Shown piece by piece: positions 20,741 through 30,286 of a DNA stretch of 64,000 bases (its first letter is position 1; each line of letters begins with the position of its first letter). This DNA is from Pseudomonas veronii (GTDB taxonomy: Bacteria; Pseudomonadota; Gammaproteobacteria; Pseudomonadales; Pseudomonadaceae). The position numbers and the translations under genes are program-made. Location of the stretch: the NCBI RefSeq assembly GCF_001439695.1, contig NZ_JYLL01000024.1, positions 1 to 64,000 on the forward strand. The letters run 5' to 3'. The notes beneath the pieces were generated by a model. It was not told the origin of the DNA. It saw only the letters and a list, made by a program, of their open reading frames with translations, and did not search any database.

Positions 20741-21343
20741 ATGCAATTAAATGTAAATGACGCTCAAGCGATCGAAGTTTCCGAACTGACATTTGGCGGC
20801 GAATTCAACGAGACGCTCGTTCACCAAGCAGTCGTGGCCTACATGGCCGGCGGCCGTCAAGGTAGCAAGCAGCAAAAGACCCGTTCCGACGTTCGTGGTG
20901 GCGGTAAGCGCCCTTGGCGTCAGAAAGGTACTGGCCGTGCTCGTGCCGGTACTATCCGTAGCCCAATCTGGCGCGGCGGCGGTACCACTTTCGCAGCTCG
21001 TCCGCAGGATCACACTCAGAAGCTCAACAAGAAGATGTACCGCGCAGCACTGCGCTCCATCCTTGCTGAACTCGTGCGTACTGATCGTCTGGTCGTGGTT
21101 CAGGACTTCGCTGTTGAAGCACCGAAAACCAAAGATCTGCTGAACAAGCTGAACGGCATGGGCCTGACTGACGTCTTGATCGTGTCTGAAGCTGTTGATC
21201 AGAACCTGTACCTGGCTGCTCGCAACCTGCCACACGTTGATGTACGTGACGTGCAAGGTTCCGATCCAGTTAGTCTGATCGCATACGACAAGGTGTTGAT
21301 CACCGTGTCGGCCGTGAAGAAATTCGAGGAGCTGCTGGGATGA
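20741..21343 (+). CDS. rplD: 50S ribosomal protein L4
   Basis: Lines the exit tunnel through its extended loop ([18 protein letters not shown], about residues 45-62), the region where macrolide-resistance changes occur; no lesion is seen. The product is 200 residues. Its last 4 bases overlap rplW (ATGA), so translation is coupled. Confidence 0.97.
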
Positions 21344-21639
21344 ACCAGGAACGCGTATTTAAAGTTCTGCTTGGCCCGCACGTTTCCGAAAAGGCTACGG
21401 TTCTGGCTGACAAGAAAGGCCAGTTCGTTTTCAAGGTTGCAACTGACGCAACCAAGCTGGAAATCAAGAAGGCCGTCGAAAGCCTGTTCAGCGTGAAAGT
21501 AGAGCGTGTTACTACCCTGAATGTTCTGGGTAAGAGCAAGCGCACTGCTCGCGGTCTGGGCAAGCGTAATGACTGGAAGAAGGCAGTTATCTCCCTTCAG
21601 CCAGGCCAAGATCTCGATTTCAGCAGCAGTGCTGAGTAA
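21340..21639 (+). CDS. rplW: 50S ribosomal protein L23
   Basis: Tunnel-exit protein that docks trigger factor and SRP. The 99-residue product begins [19 protein letters not shown] and includes the loop with [13 protein letters not shown]. It overlaps rplD by 4 nt, and rplB follows after 14 nt. Confidence 0.97.
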
Positions 21640-21653
21640 GGAAGGGGTGCATC

Positions 21654-22478
21654 ATGGCAATCGTTAAATGCAAACCGACTTCCCCTGGCCGCCGTTTTGT
21701 GGTCAAGGTGGTCAACCAGGAGCTGCATAAAGGCGCTCCTCACGCACCGCTGCTCGAGAAGAAATCGAAGACTGGTGGTCGTAACAACAATGGTCGCATT
21801 ACCACTCGTCACATCGGTGGTGGCCATAAACAGCATTATCGTCTGGTCGACTTCCGTCGCAACGACAAAGATGGCATCGCTGCCACTGTCGAGCGTATCG
21901 AATACGATCCAAACCGTACTGCTCACATCGCTCTGCTGTTGTACGCAGATGGCGAGCGTCGCTACATCATCGCCCCTAAAGGCGTGAGTGCTGGTGACCA
22001 GCTGATCGCAGGTGCTCTGGCACCGATCAAGCCGGGCAACGCTCTGCAACTGCGTAACATTCCAGTTGGTAGCACCGTACACGGCATCGAATTGAAGCCA
22101 GGTAAAGGCGCGCAAATCGCTCGTTCCGCTGGTGCTTCGGCTCAGCTGATCGCTCGTGAAGGTGTCTACGTGACCCTGCGTCTGCGTTCTGGTGAGATGC
22201 GTAAAGTGCTGGCTGAATGCCGCGCGACCCTGGGTGAAGTCTCGAACTCCGAGCACAGCCTGCGTTCGCTGGGTAAAGCTGGTGCCAAACGCTGGCGTGG
22301 CGTTCGCCCAACCGTTCGTGGTGTTGCCATGAACCCGGTTGACCACCCACACGGTGGTGGTGAAGGTCGTACCTCTGGTGGTCGTCATCCGGTATCGCCA
22401 TGGGGCTTCCCGACTAAGGGCGCGAAGACTCGTGGTAATAAGCGTACCGACAAAATGATCGTCCGTCGTCGCAAGTAA
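21654..22478 (+). CDS. rplB: 50S ribosomal protein L2
   Basis: Highly conserved 23S rRNA-binding protein at the subunit interface near the peptidyl-transferase centre. The 274-residue product contains GRNNNGRITTRHIGGGHK and the C-terminal MNPVDHPHGGGEGR segment with the functionally important histidine. Confidence 0.98.
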   Translation: MAIVKCKPTSPGRRFVVKVVNQELHKGAPHAPLLEKKSKTGGRNNNGRITTRHIGGGHKQHYRLVDFRRNDKDGIAATVERIEYDPNRTAHIALLLYADGERRYIIAPKGVSAGDQLIAGALAPIKPGNALQLRNIPVGSTVHGIELKPGKGAQIARSAGASAQLIAREGVYVTLRLRSGEMRKVLAECRATLGEVSNSEHSLRSLGKAGAKRWRGVRPTVRGVAMNPVDHPHGGGEGRTSGGRHPVSPWGFPTKGAKTRGNKRTDKMIVRRRK

Positions 22479-22494
22479 ATAGAGGGATACGACA

Positions 22495-22770
22495 GTGCCA
22501 CGTTCTCTGAAAAAAGGTCCTTTTATTGATCTTCACCTACTGAAGAAGATCGAAGTGGCGGCGGAAAAGAACGATCGCAAACCAGTTAAGACCTGGTCGC
22601 GTCGTTCGATGATCCTGCCACAAATGGTCGGTCTGACCATCGCAGTACACAACGGTCGTCAACACGTCCCAGTTCTCGTTAACGAAGACATGGTCGGCCA
22701 CAAACTAGGCGAGTTTGCCGGTACCCGCACTTATCGTGGGCACGTGGCAGACAAGAAAGCCAAGCGTTAA
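22495..22770 (+). CDS. rpsS: 30S ribosomal protein S19
   Basis: 30S head protein that pairs with S13 and contacts A-site tRNA. The 91-residue product starts at GTG 22495 ([16 protein letters not shown]). The C-terminal [12 protein letters not shown] segment is typical. Confidence 0.97.
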
Positions 22771-22781
22771 GGGGTAAGGAA

Positions 22782-23114
22782 ATGGAAGTAGCCGCTAAGT
22801 TGTCGGGCGCTCGAATCTCCGCCCAGAAAGCCCGCTTGGTCGCCGACCAGATCCGCGGGAAGAAGGTGGGCGAAGCGCTCAACCTGTTGGCTTTCAGCAG
22901 TAAGAAAGCCGCCGAGATCATGAAGAAAGTGCTGGAGTCGGCCGTAGCCAACGCCGAGCATAACGAAGGCGCAGACGTTGATGACCTGAAGGTCAGCACC
23001 GTTTTCGTCAACGAAGGGCGTTCGCTGAAGCGTATCATGCCGCGTGCCAAAGGCCGTGCTGATCGCATCGTCAAGCGGTCTTGCCATATCACTGTCAAGG
23101 TTGCTGACAAGTAA
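22782..23114 (+). CDS. rplV: 50S ribosomal protein L22
   Basis: Tunnel-lining protein with a long beta-hairpin ([16 protein letters not shown] region), a known site of macrolide-resistance deletions; intact here. The 110-residue product begins [19 protein letters not shown]. rpsC starts 13 nt downstream. Confidence 0.97.
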
Positions 23115-23127
23115 CGGAGTCGAAGAG

Positions 23128-23814
23128 ATGGGTCAGAAAGTACATCCCATTGGCATTCGCCTGGGAATCGTCAAGGAGCACACCTCCGTCTGGTACGCAG
23201 ACGGTCGGACTTATGCGGACTATTTGTTCGCTGATCTGAAGGTGCGTGAGTATCTCCAAGACAAACTAAAAAGCGCGTCCGTAAGCCGTATCGATATCCA
23301 TCGTCCGGCACAAACTGCACGTATCACCATCCACACCGCTCGTCCAGGTATCGTTATCGGGAAGAAAGGTGAAGATGTTGAGAAACTGCGTCAGGACCTG
23401 ACCAAGCAAATGGGTGTGCCTGTGCACATCAATATCGAAGAGATCCGCAAGCCGGAGCTCGACGGTATGCTGGTTGCGCAGAGCGTAGCTCAGCAGCTGG
23501 AGCGTCGCGTCATGTTCCGTCGCGCTATGAAGCGCGCCGTACAGAACGCCATGCGTATTGGTGCCAAAGGCATCAAAATCCAAGTGAGCGGTCGTCTCGG
23601 CGGTGCTGAAATCGCACGTACTGAATGGTATCGCGAAGGTCGTGTGCCACTGCACACCCTGCGTGCCGACATCGACTATGCCAACTACGAAGCTCACACC
23701 ACTTATGGTGTGATCGGTGTAAAGGTTTGGATCTTCAAAGGCGAAGTAATTGGTGGTCGCCAAGAAGAACTGAAACCACAAGCACCAGCGCCTCGTAAAA
23801 AAGCTGCTAAGTAA
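23128..23814 (+). CDS. rpsC: 30S ribosomal protein S3
   Basis: mRNA-entry protein with helicase activity shared with S4. The product is 228 residues from ATG 23128 ([15 protein letters not shown]). The open frame extends 84 nt upstream into rplV, but conservation and the Shine-Dalgarno CGGAG fix the start here. The KH domain motif [15 protein letters not shown] is at about residue 72. rplP follows after 12 nt. Confidence 0.97.
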
Positions 23815-23826
23815 GGGGTACGCCAA

Positions 23827-24240
23827 ATGTTGCAACCAAAGCGTACGAAGTTCCGCAAGCAGATGACAGGCCACAACCGTGGTCTGGCTCAGCGCGGTAG
23901 CAAAGTCAGCTTCGGCGAATTCGCGCTGAAGTCTGTAGCTCGTGGTCGTCTCACCGCTCGTCAGATCGAGTCAGCGCGTCGTGCTCTGACCCGTCACGTA
24001 AAACGTGGCGGCAAGATCTGGATCCGTGTATTCCCGGACAAGCCGATCTCCAAAAAGCCCCTCGAAGTTCGGATGGGTAAAGGTAAGGGTAACGTGGAAT
24101 ACTGGGTAGCCCAGATTCAGCCAGGCAAAGTCCTGTATGAAATCGAGGGTGTAACTGAAGAGCTGGCGCGTGAGGCTTTTGCCCTGGCTGCTGCAAAGCT
24201 GCCGCTCGCCACCGCCTTTGTTAAACGGACGGTGATGTGA
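23827..24240 (+). CDS. rplP: 50S ribosomal protein L16
   Basis: Positions A- and P-site tRNA on the 50S subunit. The 137-residue product begins [19 protein letters not shown] and contains [14 protein letters not shown], which carries the arginine hydroxylated in E. coli. Its TGA stop shares one base with the ATG of rpmC. Confidence 0.97.
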
Positions 24241-24431
24241 TGAAAGCGAATGAACTTCGTGAAAAATCCGCACAGCAGCTGAACGAGCAACTGCTCGGCC
24301 TGCTGCGCGACCAGTTCAATCTGCGCATGCAGAAAGCAACTGGCCAGTTGGGGCAGTCTCATCTGCTCTCGCAAGTTAAGCGTGACATCGCTCGCGTGAA
24401 GACTGTGCTCAACCAGCAGGCAGGTAAGTGA
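24240..24431 (+). CDS. rpmC: 50S ribosomal protein L29
   Basis: Small tunnel-exit protein, neighbour of L23. The product is 63 residues from ATG 24240 ([18 protein letters not shown]). A GTG one codon upstream is less likely given family N-termini. It overlaps the rplP stop by one base. Confidence 0.95.
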
Positions 24432-24433
24432 TC

Positions 24434-24700
24434 ATGGCTGAAGCCGAAAAGACTGTCCGTACGCTGACTGGCCGTGTTGTCAGCGACAAGATGGACAAAA
24501 CCATCACCGTTTTGATCGAGCGTCGCGTTAAGCACCCGATCTACGGTAAATATGTTAAGCGTTCGACTAAGCTGCACGCGCACGACGAAACCAACCAGTG
24601 CCACATCGGCGACAAAGTCACTATTCGTGAAACTCGTCCGCTGGCCAAGACCAAGTCTTGGGCACTGGTTGATGTTCTCGAACGCGCTGTGGAAGTCTAA
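24434..24700 (+). CDS. rpsQ: 30S ribosomal protein S17
   Basis: Primary 16S rRNA-binding OB-fold protein. The product is 88 residues from ATG 24434 (MAEAEKTVRTLTGRVVSDKMDKT). The in-frame GTG two codons upstream overlaps the rpmC stop and is less likely. Contains HAHDETNQCHIGDKV. Confidence 0.95.
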   Translation: MAEAEKTVRTLTGRVVSDKMDKTITVLIERRVKHPIYGKYVKRSTKLHAHDETNQCHIGDKVTIRETRPLAKTKSWALVDVLERAVEV

Positions 24701-24723
24701 GGACTAGGGGTCGGAGAAATTAT

Positions 24724-25092
24724 ATGATTCAGACTCAATCCATGCTCGATGTGGCCGATAACAGCGGCGCTCGCCGTGTTATGTGCATCAAGGTGCTGGG
24801 TGGCTCCCATCGTCGTTACGCTGGTATCGGTGACATCATCAAAGTTACCGTGAAGGAAGCAATTCCTCGCGGTAAAGTGAAAAAAGGCCAAGTGATGACT
24901 GCTGTTGTAGTCCGCACTCGTCACGGCGTTCGCCGTGCAGATGGCTCCATTATCCGCTTTGATGGCAACGCTGCTGTTCTTCTGAACAACAAGCAAGAGC
25001 CGATCGGCACCCGTATCTTTGGGCCAGTGACGCGTGAACTTCGTACTGAGAAGTTCATGAAGATCGTCTCGCTCGCCCCAGAAGTGCTGTAA
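24724..25092 (+). CDS. rplN: 50S ribosomal protein L14
   Basis: Forms the intersubunit bridge with L19 and is the binding target of the silencing factor RsfS. The 122-residue product begins MIQTQSMLDVADNSGARRVMCI. It is the first gene of what E. coli calls the spc operon; no strong terminator separates it from rpsQ, so it appears continuous with the S10 genes. Confidence 0.97.
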   Translation: MIQTQSMLDVADNSGARRVMCIKVLGGSHRRYAGIGDIIKVTVKEAIPRGKVKKGQVMTAVVVRTRHGVRRADGSIIRFDGNAAVLLNNKQEPIGTRIFGPVTRELRTEKFMKIVSLAPEVL

Positions 25093-25103
25093 GGAGATCC
25101 GAC

Positions 25104-25418
25104 ATGCAAAAGATTCGTCGTGACGACGAGATCATCGTGATCGCCGGCAAAGACAAAGGTAAGCGCGGTAAGGTGCTGAAGGTTCTCGCTGACGACCGTC
25201 TGGTCGTCGGTGGTCTGAACCTGGTCAAGCGTCATACCAAGCCTAACCCTATGTCGGGCGTACAAGGCGGTATCGTCGAGAAAGAAGCGCCACTGCACGC
25301 TTCTAACGTCGCCATCTTCAACGGCGAAACCAACAAGGCTGACCGCGTTGGTTTCAAAGTAGAAGACGGTAAGAAAATTCGTGTCTTCAAGTCGACCCAA
25401 AAAGCGGTTGATGCTTGA
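25104..25418 (+). CDS. rplX: 50S ribosomal protein L24
   Basis: Assembly initiator for the 50S subunit with an N-terminal KOW motif (IVIAGKDKGKRGKVL). The product is 104 residues. rplE follows after 22 nt. Confidence 0.97.
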   Translation: MQKIRRDDEIIVIAGKDKGKRGKVLKVLADDRLVVGGLNLVKRHTKPNPMSGVQGGIVEKEAPLHASNVAIFNGETNKADRVGFKVEDGKKIRVFKSTQKAVDA

Positions 25419-25440
25419 ACACTGCTAGGTAGATAAGACC

Positions 25441-25980
25441 ATGGCACGACTACAAGAGATTTACCGGAAGGAAATCGCCCCCAAGCTTAAGGAAGAACTT
25501 AAGCTCGGGAACGTGATGGAAGTTCCGCGCGTTACCAAAATCACCCTGAACATGGGTCTGGGCGAAGCGATCGGCGACAAAAAAGTCATCGAGCACGCTG
25601 TTGCTGACCTGGAAAAGATCACCGGTCAAAAAGTCGTTGTGACTTACGCTCGGAAATCCATCGCTGGCTTTAAAGTCCGTGAAGGTTGGCCGATCGGCGT
25701 CAAAGTGACTCTGCGCCGTGAGCGTATGTACGAATTCCTGGATCGTCTGCTGTCGATCTCCCTGCCTCGGGTCCGCGACTTCCGCGGCCTGAATGCCAAG
25801 TCCTTCGATGGTCGTGGTAACTACAGCATGGGCGTGAAAGAGCAGATCATCTTCCCGGAAATCGACTACGACAAGATCGATGCTCTCCGCGGTCTGGACA
25901 TCACCCTGACCACCACTGCCAAGAACGATGATGAAGGTCGCGCCCTGTTGCGTGCTTTCAAATTCCCGTTCCGCAACTGA
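25441..25980 (+). CDS. rplE: 50S ribosomal protein L5
   Basis: Binds 5S rRNA and forms a bridge to the 30S head. The 179-residue product begins MARLQEIYRKEIAPKLKEE. Contains GLNAKSFDGRGNYSMGVKEQ. rpsN follows after 13 nt. Confidence 0.97.
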   Translation: MARLQEIYRKEIAPKLKEELKLGNVMEVPRVTKITLNMGLGEAIGDKKVIEHAVADLEKITGQKVVVTYARKSIAGFKVREGWPIGVKVTLRRERMYEFLDRLLSISLPRVRDFRGLNAKSFDGRGNYSMGVKEQIIFPEIDYDKIDALRGLDITLTTTAKNDDEGRALLRAFKFPFRN

Positions 25981-25993
25981 TTGGAGTAGGACC

Positions 25994-26299
25994 ATGGCCA
26001 AGATGAGCATGAAAAACCGCGAGCTGAAACGTCAGCTCACGGTTGCCAAGTACGCCAAGAAGCGTGCAGCACTGAAAGCAATCATCGTTGATCTGAACGC
26101 AAGTCCAGAAGCACGTTGGGAAGCCACAGTAGCTCTGCAGAAGCAGCCACGTGACGCAAGCGCCTCGCGCATGCGTAACCGCTGCCGCCTGACCGGTCGT
26201 CCACACGGCGTTTACCGCAAGTTCGGCCTCGGCCGTAACAAACTGCGTGAAGCGGCAATGCGTGGTGACGTACCAGGTCTGGTTAAAGCCAGCTGGTAA
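25994..26299 (+). CDS. rpsN: 30S ribosomal protein S14 (zinc-independent form)
   Basis: 30S head protein. The 101-residue product from ATG 25994 (MAKMSMKNRELKR) is the long form that lacks the CXXC zinc pair (it has a single Cys in RNRCRLTGRPHGVYRK). The frame is open 66 nt upstream inside rplE, but the Shine-Dalgarno TTGGAGTAGG supports this start. A terminator and promoter follow. Confidence 0.96.
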   Translation: MAKMSMKNRELKRQLTVAKYAKKRAALKAIIVDLNASPEARWEATVALQKQPRDASASRMRNRCRLTGRPHGVYRKFGLGRNKLREAAMRGDVPGLVKASW

Positions 26300-26361
26300 G
26301 TACTTTCAAAGTCCGGACGGTCTGAATCGCAAGATACTGACCGCCGGTACCTTGAATCTGG

Positions 26362-26391
26362 AACAAGCCCCTTTTGGGGCTTGTTTCATTT
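26362..26391 (+). terminator. Terminator inside the spc gene set (rpsN-rpsH gap)
   Basis: Perfect 10-bp stem AACAAGCCCC / GGGGCTTGTT with a TTTT loop, followed by TCATTT. The gap between rpsN and rpsH is 207 nt, unusually long for this gene cluster. The weak T-run suggests partial termination. Confidence 0.8.
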
Positions 26392-26409
26392 CCGGAGTGT
26401 GTCTAGAAT
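26381..26409 (+). promoter_or_regulatory. Probable internal promoter before rpsH
   Basis: TTGTTT at 26381-26386, a 17-nt spacer and TAGAAT at 26404-26409. The -35 element lies within the 3' arm of the terminator stem, so the read-through RNA ends where new RNA begins. The -10 is good, the -35 only 3/6. Confidence 0.55.
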
Positions 26410-26506
26410 ACCCGGCTCGCCTGAGCCCGTGTTTTCTATGCCCGGAGATACTCAGCGACATATGTAGCCGCAAGGCTAATTTTTTTGTATTAGGAGCGTC
26501 TAGCCC

Positions 26507-26899
26507 ATGAGTATGCAGGACCCGTTAGCGGACATGCTAACTCGTATCCGTAATGCCCAGATGGCTGAAAAGTCCGTCGTAAGCATGCCATCTTCCACGT
26601 TGAAGGTAGCTGTTGCCAAAGTCCTGAAAGACGAAGGCTACATTGCGGGTTATCAGATCAGCAGCGAAATCAAACCACTGCTGTCCATCGAGCTGAAGTA
26701 CTTCGAAGGCCGTCCGGTCATCGAGGAAGTGAAGCGCGTTAGCCGTCCAGGCCTGCGTCAGTACAAGTCCGTTGAAGATCTGCCGAAAGTTCGTGGCGGT
26801 CTTGGCGTGTCTATCGTCTCCACCAACAAAGGTGTGATGACGGATCGTGCTGCGCGCGCTGCCGGTGTCGGCGGCGAAGTTCTTTGCACTGTGTTCTAA
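26507..26899 (+). CDS. rpsH: 30S ribosomal protein S8
   Basis: Binds the central domain of 16S rRNA; in E. coli it represses the spc operon at rplE. The 130-residue product begins MSMQDPLADMLTRIRNAQ and ends GGEVLCTVF, both family hallmarks. First gene after the internal terminator/promoter. Confidence 0.97.
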   Translation: MSMQDPLADMLTRIRNAQMAEKSVVSMPSSTLKVAVAKVLKDEGYIAGYQISSEIKPLLSIELKYFEGRPVIEEVKRVSRPGLRQYKSVEDLPKVRGGLGVSIVSTNKGVMTDRAARAAGVGGEVLCTVF

Positions 26900-26911
26900 G
26901 GGGGGATAAGC

Positions 26912-27445
26912 ATGTCTCGCGTCGCTAAGAACCCCGTTAAGCTGCCAGCCGGTGTCGAAGTAAAATTCGCAGGCCAACAGCTTTCGGTGAAGGGTGCCAA
27001 GGGTACTCTTGAACTGAACATCCATTCGTCCGTTGAGATCGTTGAAGAAGCTGGTGAGCTGCGTTTCGCTGCTCGCAATGGCGATCAACAAACTCGCGCA
27101 ATGGCCGGTACCACGCGTGCGTTGGTAAACAACATGGTCCAAGGCGTAAGCCAAGGCTTCGAGCGTAAGCTCCAGCTGGTCGGTGTTGGTTACAAAGCGC
27201 AAGCAAAAGGCACGGTTTTGAACCTGGCCCTTGGCTTCTCGCACCCAGTGGATTACGAACTGCCGGAAGGCATCACCGCTGAGACCCCTAGCCAAACCGA
27301 TATCCTGATCAAGGGCATCGATAAGCAGCTGGTAGGTCAGGTGGCCGCTGAGATCCGCGACTTCCGTCCACCAGAGCCGTACAAAGGCAAAGGTGTGCGC
27401 TACGCGGACGAAGTCGTCCGTCGTAAAGAAGCCAAGAAGAAGTAG
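26912..27445 (+). CDS. rplF: 50S ribosomal protein L6
   Basis: Binds near the sarcin-ricin loop. The 177-residue product begins MSRVAKNPVKLPAGVEV and ends with the signature PEPYKGKGVRYADEVVRRKEAKK. 12 nt after rpsH. Confidence 0.97.
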   Translation: MSRVAKNPVKLPAGVEVKFAGQQLSVKGAKGTLELNIHSSVEIVEEAGELRFAARNGDQQTRAMAGTTRALVNNMVQGVSQGFERKLQLVGVGYKAQAKGTVLNLALGFSHPVDYELPEGITAETPSQTDILIKGIDKQLVGQVAAEIRDFRPPEPYKGKGVRYADEVVRRKEAKKK

Positions 27446-27455
27446 GGCATAGCAA

Positions 27456-27806
27456 ATGACCGACAAAAAAGTTACTCGACTGCGTCGCGCTCGCAAAGCA
27501 CGCCTGAAAATGCACGAACTCGAAGTCGTGCGTCTCTGCGTGTTCCGCTCGTCGCAGCACATCTACGCCCAGGTCATCTCGGCCGACGGCAACAAAGTCC
27601 TGGCAAGCGCCTCGACTTTGGATAAAGAACTGCGTGATGGTGCCACCGGCAACATCGACGCGGCCACTAAGGTTGGCCAGCTGGTCGCTACGCGTGCTAA
27701 AGCCGCTGGCGTCTCGCAGGTGGCTTTCGACCGCTCTGGCTTCAAGTATCACGGTCGCGTCAAGGCGCTGGCTGATGCTGCTCGTGAAGCTGGGCTGGAG
27801 TTCTAA
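27456..27806 (+). CDS. rplR: 50S ribosomal protein L18
   Basis: 5S rRNA-binding protein. The 116-residue product begins MTDKKVTRLRRARKARLKM and ends FKYHGRVKALADAAREAGLEF. rpsE follows after 3 nt. Confidence 0.97.
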   Translation: MTDKKVTRLRRARKARLKMHELEVVRLCVFRSSQHIYAQVISADGNKVLASASTLDKELRDGATGNIDAATKVGQLVATRAKAAGVSQVAFDRSGFKYHGRVKALADAAREAGLEF

Positions 27807-27809
27807 GTT

Positions 27810-28310
27810 ATGTCAAATAACGACCAAAAGCGCGACGAAGGCTACATTGAGAAGCTGGTTCAAGTTAACCGCGTAGCCAAAACCGTTAAAGGCGGCCGTA
27901 TCTTCACTTTCACCGCGTTGACCGTGGTGGGTGATGGTAAAGGGCGCGTTGGCTTCGGCCGTGGCAAGTCACGTGAAGTGCCTGCTGCGATCCAGAAGGC
28001 AATGGAAGCTGCTCGTCGCAACATGATCCAAGTTGATCTGAACGGCACCACTCTGCAGTACGCAATGAAGTCCGCCCATGGCGCTTCGAAGGTGTACATG
28101 CAGCCTGCTTCTGAAGGTACCGGTATCATCGCTGGCGGCGCTATGCGTGCTGTCCTCGAAGTTGCTGGCGTTCAGAACGTTCTGGCCAAGTGCTACGGCT
28201 CGACTAACCCAGTAAACGTGGTTCACGCCACTTTCAAGGGTTTGAAAGCAATGCAGTCTCCTGAATCCATTGCCGCCAAGCGTGGCAAAAGCGTCAAGGA
28301 GATCTTCTGA
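27810..28310 (+). CDS. rpsE: 30S ribosomal protein S5
   Basis: Accuracy protein at the mRNA entry site and spectinomycin target. The 166-residue product has the double-stranded RNA-binding domain ([18 protein letters not shown]) with the spectinomycin loop intact, and a C-terminal domain with [10 protein letters not shown]. rpmD follows after 2 nt. Confidence 0.97.
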
Positions 28311-28312
28311 TC

Positions 28313-28489
28313 ATGGCTACCGTTAAAGTAACGCTGATCAAAAGCATGACCGGCCGCATCCCTAACCACAAATTGTGCGTTAAGGGTTTGGGTCTGCGTC
28401 GCATCGGTCACACTGTAGAAGTCCAGGATACTCCCGAGAATCGCGGGATGATCAACAAGGCTTACTACATGCTGCGTGTCGAGGGTTAA
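28313..28489 (+). CDS. rpmD: 50S ribosomal protein L30
   Basis: Small 50S protein of 58 residues, read directly from the sequence: it begins [17 protein letters not shown] and ends YYMLRVEG before TAA at 28487-28489. It sits between rpsE and rplO with gaps of 2 and 3 nt, the standard position. The short form without a zinc motif is normal for bacteria. Confidence 0.96.
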
Positions 28490-28492
28490 TCG

Positions 28493-28930
28493 ATGAAACT
28501 CAATGATCTGAGTCCAGCGCCGGGTTCCCGTCGCGAAAAGCATCGTCCGGGCCGTGGTATCGGTAGCGGTTTGGGTAAGACTGGTGGCCGTGGCCACAAA
28601 GGTCAAACCTCCCGCTCCGGTGGCACCATTGCTCCAGGCTTTGAAGGCGGTCAACAGCCGCTGCATCGTCGCCTGCCTAAGTTCGGTTTCGTATCCCTGA
28701 AAGCCATGGACCGCGCAGAAGTGCGTCTGTCCGAGCTGGCTAAAGTGGAAGGCGACATCGTTACTGTGCAGACCCTGAAAGATGCCAACGTGATCAACGT
28801 CAACGTACAGCGTGTGAAAATCATGCTGTCCGGTGAAGTGACTCGCGCTGTCACTATCGGCAAGGGAATCGGCGCCACCAAAGGTGCGCGTTCGGCTATC
28901 GAAGCAGCTGGCGGCAAGTTCGAGGAATAA
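28493..28930 (+). CDS. rplO: 50S ribosomal protein L15
   Basis: Late-binding 50S protein with a glycine/arginine-rich N-terminal extension (GIGSGLGKTGGRGHKGQ). The 145-residue product begins MKLNDLSPAPGSRREK. The stop is immediately followed by the secY start with no intervening base. Confidence 0.97.
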   Translation: MKLNDLSPAPGSRREKHRPGRGIGSGLGKTGGRGHKGQTSRSGGTIAPGFEGGQQPLHRRLPKFGFVSLKAMDRAEVRLSELAKVEGDIVTVQTLKDANVINVNVQRVKIMLSGEVTRAVTIGKGIGATKGARSAIEAAGGKFEE

Positions 28931-30259
28931 ATGGCTAAGCAAGGTGCTCTCTCAGCGCTCGGCAAAGGCGGTATGTCTGAACTTTGGGCTCGTCTGCGTT
29001 TTCTGTTCCTGGCGATTATCGTCTACCGAATAGGCGCACACATCCCGGTTCCAGGTATCAACCCGGACCGACTCGCAGACCTGTTTCGACAGAATGAGGG
29101 GACCATTCTTAGCTTGTTCAACATGTTTTCCGGCGGCGCGCTGGAACGGATGAGCATCTTTGCACTGGGGATCATGCCGTACATTTCGGCATCGATCATC
29201 ATGCAACTGATGACCGCCGTCAGCCCGCAGCTGGAGCAGTTGAAGAAGGAAGGTGAAGCTGGCCGTCGCAAGATTAGCCAGTACACCCGCTACGGCACTG
29301 TCATCCTCGCCCTGGTTCAAGCTATCGGCATGTCCGTTGGCCTGGCGGGGCAGGGTGTTGCGTTCACTGGTGACTTTGGCTTCCATTTCGTCGCGGTATC
29401 CACGTTTGTGGCTGGTGCGATGTTCATGATGTGGCTGGGTGAGCAGATTACTGAGCGTGGTGTTGGTAACGGTATCTCGATGTTGATTTTCGCAGGTATC
29501 GTCGCCGGTCTTCCGAGAGCGATCGGGCAGTCTTTCGAGTCTGCACGTCAGGGTGATATCAACATTTTCGCCCTGGTCGCCATCGGTTTGCTGGCAGTAG
29601 CGATTATCGGTTTTGTGGTGTTCATTGAGCGTGGCCAGCGTCGTATTGCTGTTCACTACGCCAAGCGTCAGCAGGGCCGCAAGGTCTTTGCCGCGCAGAC
29701 CAGCCACTTGCCGCTGAAAGTGAATATGGCCGGTGTTATTCCGGCGATTTTCGCGAGCAGCATCTTGCTGTTTCCGGCTTCGTTGGGTACCTGGTTTGGT
29801 CAGTCTGAAAACATGGGCTGGCTGCAGGACCTCTCTCAGTCGATCGCTCCTGGTCAGCCGTTGAATATTCTGCTGTTTAGTGCAGGGATTATTTTCTTCT
29901 GCTTCTTCTATACGGCGTTGATGTTCAATCCGAAAGACGTAGCGGAAAACCTGAAGAAGTCCGGTGCCTTTATTCCGGGCATCCGTCCAGGTGAGCAGTC
30001 TGCACGCTACATTGATGGCGTTCTGACTCGTTTGACCCTGTTCGGTGCTCTATATATGACGGCCGTGTGCTTGTTGCCCCAGTTCCTGGTGGTTGCAGCA
30101 AACGTTCCGTTCTACCTTGGCGGGACCTCGTTGCTGATCGTGGTCGTGGTTGTGATGGACTTCATGTCCCAAGTACAATCGCACCTCGTTTCGCACCAGT
30201 ACGAATCCCTGATGAAGAAAGCCAACCTGAAGGGTTACGGCAGCGGCATGTTGCGCTGA
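28931..30259 (+). CDS. secY: Preprotein translocase subunit SecY
   Basis: Channel-forming subunit of the Sec translocon with ten predicted transmembrane helices. The 442-residue product shows YRIGAHIPVPGINPDRL near the plug/TM1, MPYISASIIMQL (TM2) and the conserved cytoplasmic loop QQGRKVFAAQTSHLPLKVN. The encoded neighbours are ribosomal proteins, as in most bacteria; SecE is encoded at 3148. Confidence 0.98.
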   Translation: MAKQGALSALGKGGMSELWARLRFLFLAIIVYRIGAHIPVPGINPDRLADLFRQNEGTILSLFNMFSGGALERMSIFALGIMPYISASIIMQLMTAVSPQLEQLKKEGEAGRRKISQYTRYGTVILALVQAIGMSVGLAGQGVAFTGDFGFHFVAVSTFVAGAMFMMWLGEQITERGVGNGISMLIFAGIVAGLPRAIGQSFESARQGDINIFALVAIGLLAVAIIGFVVFIERGQRRIAVHYAKRQQGRKVFAAQTSHLPLKVNMAGVIPAIFASSILLFPASLGTWFGQSENMGWLQDLSQSIAPGQPLNILLFSAGIIFFCFFYTALMFNPKDVAENLKKSGAFIPGIRPGEQSARYIDGVLTRLTLFGALYMTAVCLLPQFLVVAANVPFYLGGTSLLIVVVVVMDFMSQVQSHLVSHQYESLMKKANLKGYGSGMLR

Positions 30260-30286
30260 GTACCCATAAGGTTCGAGGAGTTGGTG

